From Lithospermum erythrorhizon (taxonomy: Eukaryota; Streptophyta; Magnoliopsida; Boraginales; Boraginaceae), in assembly GCA_019722365.1 (NCBI GenBank), contig JADFUC010001079.1:1-64000 (forward strand): DNA of 64,000 nucleotides, in the 5' to 3' direction. Shown here piece by piece: positions 37,773 to 49,200 of the stretch; the first letter of the stretch is position 1; every line of letters starts with the position of its first letter. Below the pieces are notes generated by a model, which was not told the DNA's origin, searched no databases, and was given only the letters and a program-made list of their open reading frames with translations. Made by a program: the position numbers and the translations under genes.

Positions 37773-40700
37773 ATGGCGGGAAACGATTCTCAGAGGCATC
37801 TTTTTTCTCTGATTCGCGATTTTGCCACTGAAAAATCTCAAGGAGGTAACTAACACTACCTTTAATCCAAATTCTATATTTAATTATTCATCACTTTGTT
37901 TCAAATTGTTTCTCACTTTTGCATTTTGTTCATATCAAATGTACAGAATCGCGAATTAATCGTTGATTAACATACTGAATTCCAGATTTAATCGTTAATT
38001 AATATAAGAAATTCGAGATTTAATAATAGCTGTTGTAAACCTGTAATCAAGTCTACATAATTGCAAATTAATCGATATTTAATTAATAGTTGTTGATCAC
38101 TTTGTTTCAAAATTGTTGTTTGTTGTTATCAAGAGCACAGAATCGTGGCTTAATCGTTAATTAACATATTAAATTCGATATTTAATTACTATATGTTGAT
38201 GATTTTGTTTCAAATTGTTTGTGACTCTTGTTTTTGTTGTTATCAAGAACACATAGTTGCGAATTAATCATTGCTTAACATATTATATTCTAGTTGTCGA
38301 TTATTATATTGAATTCGATATTTAATTAATAGCTGTTGATAATTTTTATTTCGAATTGTTTGTGTCTCTATCAAGAGCACAGAGTCACAAATTAGAAGCT
38401 GATCAGCAAATTAAATTTGAGATTTAATGGTTGATTAACATAGTGAGTTCGAGTCTTCATTAATAATTGTTGATGATTTTGTTTCAAAATGTTTGTCACT
38501 TTCTTTGTTTGTTGTTGTCAAGTTCTCAGAGTCGCGAATCAATCGTTGATTACATATCGAATTTGATATTTAATTGTTGATTAACATAGTGAATTGGAGA
38601 CTTAAGTAATAGTTGTTGATGATTTTGTTTCAAAATGTTTGTCACTTTCGGTTTTTGTTGCTATCAAGAGCACATAGTAGCGAATTAATCATTGACTAAC
38701 ATATTAAATGCTAGATTTAATCATTAACATTTTGAATTCGAGATTTAGTGAATTTGTGTTGTTGATTTTGTTTCAAATTGTTCGTCACTTTTGTGTTTTG
38801 TTGTTATCAAGAGCAGGTTGTCGCAAATTAATCATTGATTAGAATATTAAAGATTTAATCATTAGTTGTTGATGATTTTGTTTCAAAATGTTTGTCACTT
38901 TCGTTTTCTGTGGTTATGGAGAGCACATAGTCTTGATTTAATCGTTGATTAACATATTGAATTCGAGATGCAATAGTTGATTGACATGATAAATTTGATA
39001 TTTAATTAATAGCTAGTGATCATTATGTTTCAAAAATGTGCATTTTGTTGTTATCAAGAGCACCGAGTCACGAACCTCAAGACGAAAATCGGAGAGCTTC
39101 AATCAGAGCTGGATTCCGCAACTGCAGATCTCGAAGAGGCGAAGAATCTCAAAGAAGCAATTGAACAAGAGGTCAAAGGTTACGAAGTTGAATTTGCTGT
39201 CAATGGAGCTTCCTTGCAAGCCCTCCAGGTTTCTTCAAATTCATGAGTTTAAGTTTTATTTTATTTTATTTTATTTTTTGGTATATATCTTGGATTAAAT
39301 TTCAATTTATTGCTTGTATAATTTTCGACATCAAATTTGTTAGATTTTGATTGAATTGTAATGTAGGCTAGGCTAGTTTCAATTCAGGATGAGTTATCTG
39401 CAATCGGATCTGATGTTGAGACTCTGAAGGTATTTTTTGGTGATATACATTGAATCAAAATGGTCACATCCCATGTCATACTGACGATTTATCTAATTGT
39501 TTTATTGTTTGTCTGTTTGGATGTGGCTAATTTTCAAATTAAATATGAATGATTGAAAGGACGAGGAAGGAATCGTACGGTATTGCACTCTCGACATAAA
39601 TGTTTTCCTTTGATCTTAATTTACTGGATGAAAAGTGATTTCACAAAATGAATGGAGTTTTATAACTTAGTATCTTAACTTTGGTGTTTTTACATTCGTA
39701 TGATGCAGTGACCAGTTTCTCCAGGAAATGTTTGATCTTAATGCTGTGATAAGGTAGGTTTATTCGCTCAGAGTTTCTAATTTGCAGTAATGGTAAAACT
39801 GTTGCTCTGTTCTGTTTGGTATTGCCTTTTAATAAGGTGATATCATATTCATTGCCTTAAATTCAATATATGTAGTTCAAATGAAATGGTTTGGTTATCT
39901 GAAAAACGATAATTAAATTTAATTCTTTAACTTGTACTCCCTCCATCCTTTTAGGTAAGAACCGTTTTCCTAAAATAAAAATCCTTTTTTAGGATCTCAT
40001 TTTACCAAATTAGGTAATAAAAAGTAGAGGAAATGTTTTATTTGTGAGATGAATTTAAATTTTCCTTAAATTTTGTGTAAAAGTAAATAGTCCTTAGAAA
40101 AAGGGATGGATGGAGTAACATGTTCTGAAACAATTGGTAGTTTTCTTTCTTTTTTTGGGTGTGTGATATGGCAATTAGCATCTGTCCATTCATATTTTTC
40201 AGGATTTTACAATTAATGTTATACACACATATATTCACTTATTGAAAGTTTTCTTGAATGATTATATAACTTGTGTTTGGAGATTCTTTCAAAATTCGAT
40301 TTTCAGAGAACTATTCATTTGTTAGTTAGTTCACATAAGTTGGACAACATTGATACTTAACAATGGTTACTACAGCTCATAGCAGTATAGAGTATAACAG
40401 AGCAAATGAGAAATTAGATTGTGAATCCCCTGTGTTTTACTAGTTCCTTCATCTGCAATACGGGACTTGACTTGACATCACCAATCTGATCGGTATATAT
40501 CAGTGGAAGCGAACTGGGTTTACCCTTTCTTTTTTGTTTTTTTTCCTCTACCTGCAACATGTGTTATTTTCTTCCAGAGTTGTGAATCTTCCCATAAATG
40601 TTATCGATATAGCTAAATGATTGAAGTTACTTGTTTTCAGGAATTTTCAGAACTCAATAAGCTCTCTTGATGCCAATGAAAATGGTGGAACAACATCAAT

Positions 40701-41658
40701 TGATGGTCTGTTGACAATCTTTAATTAAATAGAAAATAACACCATTTCAAGATCTGATGCATCTGTTGAATGCTTTGAAATGGTAGCATTTTACTAGTTG
40801 AAGCTAGTGTTGAAGCATGATATGCTTGCTCGGAATTTCAAATGCTCTCACACAAGGAAGTTTAATTCTATTATTTTCATGTGCACGATCATTGGTCTGT
40901 GGGAATGGAAGATTAAGATATTTAACCTGCAAAATAGATTTTTGACTGCATAGAGTTACTCTTTACCCTTTCTGAAACAGGTCAACAGTTCACTGATATG
41001 GATGATATTAGCAAAACTACAAGGGACCTTGAGATACAGCTGACTGAAGTCATATCCCAGACTAGTAAGGAGGAACAGTCTTATCAAATGGAGCAAGATG
41101 TTCATAAGCAGGTGACTGGAAATTCTGACATCTTCTATAGTATTATTTCTTGTCATTACATTCATGTTTTTAGTCACATATGCTCATTTTATGAAACCAT
41201 GTTGTAAATGTGCACTTCGATAGGTCGTGCAGGAATTAAGTCAATTGCAGAGAAAAGCATCATTCATAGAGGCAATAATGAGAGAAAGCACAGAGTTGCA
41301 GCAACTATCAAAATATCCTTATCAATCTTCCCATACATGCTAATATGATTGAAATTATCTAAACTAAACTGTTTGGTCATTCAACATGAAAATTTATGTT
41401 TCACAGGAAATAAACCAAGAATGAGTTATCAAGTTGATCTGTAGACAGCTTATTTATTTCTCGTAGTACTACTGCAATCTATATATGGCAATGTTTCTAT
41501 CTCATCCTGTGTCTTTAACGCTAAACAAGAAGACTTCTGAGATTGAAGAATCTGCTGCTATCCTTTCAGACGAGTTGCAGAAGAAAATCTTATGCCCTAA
41601 ATGCAACACAGACAATTCTGAAGCATTTGGTCTTATTCTCCAAACTGAGGGATGCTAG
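37773..41658 (+). CDS. Coiled-coil protein, 247 aa, eight exons; possible kinetochore/cell-division factor
   Basis: Exons 37773-37845, 39059-39228, 39367-39429, 39725-39753, 40641-40705, 40981-41111, 41224-41312 and 41535-41658 join in phase without a stop (744 nt). The protein begins MAGNDSQRHLFSLIRDFATE. It has a charged heptad-like helix at residues 25-100, a further helical stretch at about 135-225, and ends with a CPKC pair at 227-230 shortly before the stop. This indicates a coiled-coil scaffold with a small possible metal-binding tail. Size and layout resemble plant SPC24-like (MUN) kinetochore proteins, but I cannot confirm that identity. Six introns are GT-AG. The seventh (41313-41534) fits an AT-AC U12 type. 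Exon 4 (29 nt) is the least certain. An E2F-type site overlaps the ATG, which suits a cell-cycle role. The gene converges with the hydroxylase gene. Confidence 0.8.
37775..37783 (-). promoter_or_regulatory. E2F-type site overlapping the start codon
   Basis: The minus strand reads TTTCCCGCC, a perfect E2F/DP consensus, formed by the last base of the ATG and the next codons. E2F sites near the start are common in plant S-phase and mitotic genes. A nine-base match could also be chance. Confidence 0.4.
37846..39058 (+). repeat. Intron 1 made of degenerate tandem repeats
   Basis: The intron consists of about nine or ten degenerate units of roughly 105-150 bp. Each contains TTGTTATCAAGAGCACAGA, GCGAATTAATCGTTGATTAA, ATTCGAGATTTAAT and GATTTTGTTTCAAA in that order. 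The real exon-2 acceptor (TTATCAAG before AGCACCGAGTCACG at 39059) is itself part of the last unit, so the intron carries many decoy copies of it, near 38131, 38247, 38368, 38519, 38663, 38806 and 38915. Confidence 0.85.
39937..40115. mobile_element. Stowaway-type MITE in intron 4
   Basis: The element starts CTCCCTCCATCC and ends GGATGGATGGAG. It is 179 bp long, AT-rich and flanked by TA on both sides, the Tc1/mariner-type target duplication. It has no coding capacity. Confidence 0.85.
41313..41534 (+). other. Probable AT-AC (U12-type) intron 7
   Basis: The intron starts with ATATCCTT, identical to the U12 AT-AC 5' splice-site consensus. It has TCTTTAAC at 41512-41519, one base from the U12 branch consensus TCCTTAAC. 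It ends in AC 15 bases later at 41534. Joining 41312 to 41535 keeps the frame. No GT-AG pair at this place was found to do so. Confidence 0.7.
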
Positions 41659-43228
41659 TTTCATGCAAACCTTCCAGGTACATATATGAAATTGTTAAGA
41701 GATCAGGTTAACTGAAATGAAACTGGTAACTACAGCATATAGAAGAACAAATCCTGTATAGCACTGAGCATTGTCACTGGGAATACTGAAGGAAATTTAA
41801 TATCGAAGATGAATGTAAGGTCATCGTGTCCAATCAACAATGAATAATACTCCGTAATTGATTTGAATTCCTGTTCTCCTTCTGATTGTTTTGATGAGTG
41901 TTGTGCTCCTGTGTTTACTGTTTACCTATCACCACCATAATATGAAGCGAGATCTATTAGTTTGGCAGTGTTTGTCAAAATATTATTGCAATGCTGAAGT
42001 TATTATTCAAAACCAAAAATATAATTTAGAACATTACATCTCTTATACTGATCTGACACACATGATAACTCAACACAATTAGAAAGATTGACATATATTC
42101 AGTTAAAATTAGCATGGGAAGCTCATATTCATATTTATTCAACCCAATCCTACTCAGTAACTAGTCATATTGAACTCGCGGGGGTTTGAGTAGAGGAAGA
42201 TCGGTATTTATGAACACATCCTAGCCTGCTTTCTGGAACCAAACTCCAGTCTCCAATTCCATGGTTAGCTACATAAGAGAGGATTTTTGCTTCTTCTTTA
42301 TTCCAAGAGCCTCATTTCACGTTCGATTTGTCACATGAAGGTGGCCTCTCCATAGAACCTTTTTCTAGACCAGCGTATGCTAATCTGAGAAACCGTGAAG
42401 CAGAATTGATGCAAAGTGCTGATGATATTTACCCCTTGCAAAGGAAGGGAGCATTTAAAAAGTATGAGGGGATGAAATGATTGTAACTTTTGGTTCTCAT
42501 CAGTAACAATTTCATGATTACAATAAAATGAAGAACAATGCTTCCTTCCTCTCTCCCCCTCGTTCACACACATGTTCAGTTTCTTTGCTCCAAGGCAATG
42601 CTTGCATTTAGACTCAAAATGAATGATACATTTGCTAAAGATGTGATAAATGAACAATGATAATAAATTAATAATACATAACTGCCACAGAATGCCCTTG
42701 TAGGATTACTAACTTCACACTGAACTGTTGAAGTTCATAGCATTGCCTAGTTCGAGTGAAAGGACTAAAGTTATACTAAGTCGCGAATCATAATTATGAT
42801 AACAGAACCTTTCGAAAATGAGGCAGAATATCCTGTGTATACCTTAGGTTTGACGGCATAAAAATTCAATGGCATAGTGTGAAATGATGAATTCTCTTTC
42901 AAGCTTCTAAATAACAAGCATTTTGCAGTTCTGTTACCAAAGGGGTGCTTTCTGTTTCAGTATACTGAAGGGAATACGTCTTTATATGGATTTGGAAATT
43001 ATCGCCCTTGGAACGATGGCAAACAATGATAAAATAAAAACTATAGTCATTTAGCATTCAAGTACACCCAAAATTTTCTCCTGATCTTTGTAAATCTTTT
43101 TGCATACAATTCAACAGCTCAGCTCCGTGGTATATATACAGCCATAAAGCACATACTACAAAGTATTTTGTGGCTAACAACCATATTGAACAACTGCTGA
43201 GACAAATAACATTATCCTACTTATATAT
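41659..43228. other. Intergenic region between convergent genes
   Basis: Holds the 3' flanks of both genes. Open frames at 41891 and 42331 show no domain and are not supported. No transposon termini were recognised. Confidence 0.5.
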
Positions 43229-46200
43229 TTAGCACACCTTGCAACTCTGGCGACAAAACCCTGGTGATTCTTTAGTGCCAACCATATATACTGGATTCTT
43301 TTTGCATTCACCAATGGCAGCCCAACGAGCACATTGCTCGTTCATATCTTTGCAGCCATTTGATTGGTCTATTCGTCTTTCAAAAGACCTGACGTGAATC
43401 CACTTCGTAGCAGACCATTTTTCACCTTCAATAACTGGACAACTTCCGTGTAAACTTTTAGGATCAGTGGTTGCATTGAGATGAAGGCTGAAAAACAACA
43501 ACGCATCTCCTTTCATGGGTTTGACTGCAAGAAAATAATACCGTGAATTATGAGAGCCTTTTAGTATGCATACCAAGTAGGTGTATATATCATCTTGCCA
43601 TGGTAATTTCAATTAAATAACTAGCAGTAAAATAACCAGTGAAATCGCAATCTGAAGTTCTGAACTAATGTTATTTTCAAGGCTTAATTTTTTCGCCTCA
43701 ACTTCGCGGGACGAACCTGGGCTTTGTTCCGAACTTTTAAAATCGGGTCAAGGCTTTGTCCCCCCTGAACTATCCAAACTCTGGCCATTTTATAATCTTC
43801 GCTCATTTTTTATGTTAAACTTGACGCTAATGGACTTTTATGAAGCAGAAATCGTAATCAGACATATCGACTAAAATTTTAAATACAAAAAATAATTGAT
43901 CGATGAATATTTGTGCAATGTCATTTTGCTCTTCATTAAAATTCACATCATGCACATTTAATCGTATCATAGCTAGTCGAGTGAATAATCCGACCTATTA
44001 TAGCTTACCTAAAAAGACTATTATTTAACTTATTAATCTAGATAATATGACCAAGATGACTGGGTTGCAAAGAGTCCAAATGATAACTCAATTTGATTGG
44101 CAAAAATTAAAGCTGAACCGAATCTGCTCATTAAAAAGCTAATTTATAAGAAATTAATCCTATTTCCAAACTAGTGCACAATGCTAAGATTCTATAACAA
44201 GTAAATGCATGAACCAGAAAAAAGATTACTTGAGGTCATCATAAACAATGAAAATACTGAACGACATTGGAACACAAAAAGGCAAACAAATTGACACCAA
44301 CTATGTTCTGGCTGCCATTTTGGTGGACCTACTTTCATAGTAAAAACCAACTGATATAACCATGATTGATGGTTAAATAATCCGCATTTTGATTCTCTCT
44401 CTTCATGTGCTACCATTCCCACTGATAAACCCCGACCCATTGGCGGATCACCCAAAGCAGATCGTAGAATATCAAAGTTCTAAGACGGGACACTTGCTTT
44501 CATCCCAGAGTCCTGCTTTTGACATTTTCTATAAATACCCAGCCCATAACTCCTACATGTATGCGTAATGGTTAAACTATAATTTTCATACTCTTACTTT
44601 GCTGTGTCAAAACCCGAACCGACTCGAAGATCTGAAATGCACATGATCGACTTCCTGGCCGCCAGCTCACTTTAAGGACAACCGACATATAGGAGCGTAT
44701 ATAAACAGCAAGTGCACTGGGCCGGTTCCCCAGAAACAACCGACAGGGGCAACATCAACATGCAACGGAGGATAACTCCACTCCTCTCGGTATCGCAACG
44801 CCTGGGGTAAGAATGAGGATATCGCTATGCCAAATTGCAATTGCAGTCGAGGAATTAAATGCCGATGGCGATATCGCCCCTACCCGAGGCCCCGCTAAGA
44901 TTAAACACGCCCTTCCATTCTCATATCATTTTAAGATACGAAGTCAACGTCAAGTGGGAAGCCCAACGTCAAGCCGAGAACCTTCGACGGAACGGAGGAC
45001 CCGAGTAAATCACATAAAAGTTTACGACCACACTATCCTTTGGACTAAGAAAGACATTGTGACGCGAGCTTCCGGAAGTTCATCGTGGGTCAGACGTTGA
45101 ACGTTCCACAAACAACCACCCACTCCTATTGATTGCTTGCAAGACATCAGGATCTGCTCATGGATAAGTCTGGTGCTTCCATCGTGGTCGAGGAGACGGC
45201 ATCGATGAACTTAAACAAAAATCGTGAAACAATCACCCTGTGATCAAGTACTCCTCCACGAAAGAATATGTATCCGGTTTAATAAGCATTTACTCGAGAT
45301 ATATAAAATGAATAAGATCATTTTGTTTCTCTATGAGAAACCCGAACGAATATCATCTCGGGATTCTAATCAAATCGCATCATTCGAAAAGAAAATCGCT
45401 AGAGAATTTAACCCCGGGAAACAATCACCCCGTGATCAAGTAATCCTCCACGAAAAACATATCTCTGAAAGTGAATAAGATCATTTCGTTTTTCTAGCGA
45501 AACCTTTGAATTTAATAAGATCACTCGGGATTCAAATCGAACGATCGGGCCGAAAAGAAAAACTTGGGGAGTTTCAACTCGGGAAACAATCACCCCGTGA
45601 TCAATCCTCCACGAGTAATATATCCAAGTATAAAAATGAATAAGTTCATTTTATTTCTCTAAGGAGAAAACCCCAAATGAATAAGATCACTTGGGATTCG
45701 AATCGAATAAAATCATTCGAAAATAAAACTCGGGAAGATTTGATCCTGGGAAAACAATGACCCTAGGATCAATTAACCTTCTACGAGTAATATACCCAAG
45801 TAAATAGGATCACTCGAGGTATAAAAATAAGTAAACATTTTTGTTTCCCCAAGGAGAAACACCCGAGTAAGATCAAAGGACAAGATCACACGATAAGAGA
45901 CTAAATCACTGTGATAAAACCTGTAAAAAGTAAGTTAACCCTGGATCGGGGCGTGTCCCATCGGAAGATGTAAACACTAAAAAGTTAGCTAAGGATATAT
46001 AAAAGCATATCACTTGGTAAGAATAAAAAGAGAAAAATAAGAAAAATTACAAACTCAGCATTGCCGCACATTACTAAATCGAAAGGTGTTACACAGTAAT
46101 AGTACTCACACTAATGGTAAAACCCGAGGAAACCAAAAGGCTACAAAACTTAAAAACTAAGAGTTGCTCACCTGGGAGATCCCTCTATGTGGGTAATGCT

Positions 46201-49200
46201 CAACAAAGCATCATCCCGTGGGTTAAGTGATTCGGTATCCTCCTTCTTTCAATCGTCACCAAATTTCCACCACGCATTCTTCCCCAAAGGTCTTCCATGA
46301 ATTCAAAAAAAGAGAACGTGATCCATAACCGGACTTGGGAAAGCAGGTGCGCGCACGCACCACTGTAATTTGTTTTCGGTAAGTTTTTATTATATATGAA
46401 GATTACATAGATATGTATAGTTCGCTTCAACTGGTTTCTAGCACGACAGTTTAAATGTCACGTGGTTCAATCTTCCTATCATTCAACATTTTACTTTGGT
46501 TTTACGGGTCAGCTTAAGACAACATTGTTTTTTTGTCGCAATCGTACGGTTTAAATCGCTAACGCCGGCCTAAAAAATACGACACAAATTTTAACCTTAA
46601 TATATTTCATCGACTAAAATCTTAATAGCTACACGCATTTTGAAATTTATTACCCAAAGACCAAAATTTATTCCTTCTTACGAAGCCTTGAAATATGTTC
46701 TCCCAAACATTTAAATATATTAATTTTTATGAGATTTTAAACTGCAATCTAGAAACCATATCTTATGAGATTGAAATATATTCTCCAAACATTTAAATAT
46801 ATTATTTTTTTATGAAATTTTAAAGCCAAAATCTAGAAATACTATATCAAATTCCTTTTTATGAGATTTTTTTTCCAAATTGTTCACTTGTTGTGTTTCA
46901 AAATTTTATTTTTCTTGTATATAACTAAAGTTCTATATCAATAATGTTAGTAAGCAACAAAGTAGGTTGAGATAAAGTTTTATACACCTAAAAGTCTTAT
47001 ATACTCAAAATTTATTGGAAGATTTTAATTAATTTAGGAATAGTTAAATTTGAATATTTATTTTAAGTTATTACCAATTTGAATAGTGAATATAAATAGA
47101 AAATATAGAACTTTTCTATTATAATGGTATTCATTCTAATATTCATATAAAAAGTGTAGGGATAAATTTGTCTAATCATATTTTTGATATCGTGCATTTG
47201 AAGAATTTTGAAACCGCTTAGCATCTCCCTTTTTTTCTTACATGGCTTTTTATATAAGCTTTTATCGCTCCAATTGATTTTTTAGATTTGTTTTCAATCT
47301 ACTACAAAATTTGGTTTTGATTTTGTTTTATTTTCTTTAGTTATTTTTTTTGGGATATTAGTTTTTTTGTTAGAAGAATTTATTCTTCCAAATTATTGAA
47401 TTGTTCTTGCTTTTAATTATTCTTGCAAATCATGGTACTTTCTTTCTATTAGTGTATTTTCCTCCATCCCAAAGCATTCCATTTCAATTTTTAAAAGTAT
47501 AAAAAGTCGATATTTCAAAATATATATTGAAACTAATTTTAACAAGATCCCACATACCTATATTATTTTTTATCGACTAACGAGCTCATTGTCAAAAGCT
47601 TTATAAAGCTTTGACCCAAAATAATCGAATGGACATACTTTTGGGCTGAGGTAGTATTATATATCGGGTTTTTAATAAATGTCTGATTTTATCATCAATC
47701 ATGGTTATAATTTAAGAATGCCAAGACAAAGTCGTAGAAAAAAATCCGAGCTCGATAACAATTCTAGTTTTAGAGTAGCCAATAACTTGTTTTGACAAGA
47801 AGAGCATTTAATGTTTTAAAAACACTGCCAGGTTTTTGTCCATAGTTTAAAAAAAATCCAATAAAAACCACGGCCTTAAAAAAATCGAGTCCGCACCATC
47901 GAATCTGACTCTCGTGTCGTGCTTACGAATGTATCCCCACGAAATTTCGATAAATCCTCTCAAGTCGAACTCTTTTCAGATGATAGAGACAAATAATACA
48001 ACGAGATCCCATAAGTGTCGGCCTTCTACAATTCTTCGGGACGACAACTTTGGGGCCTCAAAGACAACTCTAAACTCTTTTCCCAGACGCCTAAGAATCC
48101 AAATTGGTCCTTTAAATCGTAGAGGTTTGCTGGGATTCTTCTTCATGGCTCTTCAAAAGCCATATCACCTCATATCGATCAAGAAGACGTTTCGATTTAA
48201 TAAAACCATCACTTAACCGCCCGTAAGGTCCTCGACACTGCTCTCAACATCACGCCTCAGCGAGGCTTGGCTGGTGACGCTTCCAACTAAGACTTTTCCT
48301 CAAAGAACTTCGCTAAAGCACCTTCATTTCTTTCCATTTCAAATAAAAAAGAACGCTGATGTATACAAGTTCGTACATAAAAGAACAAGTAACGAATTCA
48401 AAATAAAAAGCAAGTGAAATACCCTCAGCCGGAATGGAAAAGGCCGCGACATTTATCCTTTCTACATCCTCTCAAAGATACAATTCTTCATCGTGAGGGA
48501 AGCTAGCTGATTTAATTTCACTTTGGAAACCGCCTCTCGCCCACGACATCTCCTGCTTACCCGAAAGTAACGGACTTATAAGCCACCTTATAAGTGCACG
48601 GGCGCAGTTTCCGGAAGCACGTTATTTTGGCAGGCGGCTAATCGCACAAAAGAAAAAAAATTAACAAAAGAAAAGCACTCCAAGAGAATGTAGTTAGTCA
48701 AAACAGGAACCACTTTAATGAAAGTGAACTTCGGGAGCCACGCCAAGACCTTCGTCAAATCCGCCTCGATCGTGACGTGCTCGACGCAAGCAGCCCCAGT
48801 GCTCAACCCTCACTCCCTCCACTTTCACTTTGAGTTTTCAGCAAACTTCTCGACGCAGTTGTCAAAATGAGATCACGACCACTGTTCTTAGACGTGCCAC
48901 TCGAACTCCCCTTTTAACCAAAGCTTAAACTAATCGATCAAAGTCAACTCATTCAACTTCGCGATACGTAAGTTGTAATCGTATAAAGGAACTCCAAAAT
49001 AACAGCAGTCTTTCAGGGACGCTGGTACAGAGTACAAAGAACGCCAAATTGTATCACACTACTAAACACGCCACTTGAATACCGCGAGACGTGTGCAAAG
49101 GCATCACTGACTGGAGCACGATCCAGTGGTCATTTTAAATAATCTCATCCACAAATCCCACAACGGAAGCTCTGGCATAATCTCGCAACTCCCAAAAATC

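Noticed and set aside
39705..39753. Exon 4 of the coiled-coil gene starting at the earlier AG (39708)
   Set aside because: In phase 0 this start gives an immediate TGA; the AG ending at 39724 keeps the frame open and joins exon 5 in phase.
42331..42657. 108-residue minus-strand open frame between the two genes
   Set aside because: No recognisable domain, AT-rich, and lies in the shared 3' flank of convergent genes.
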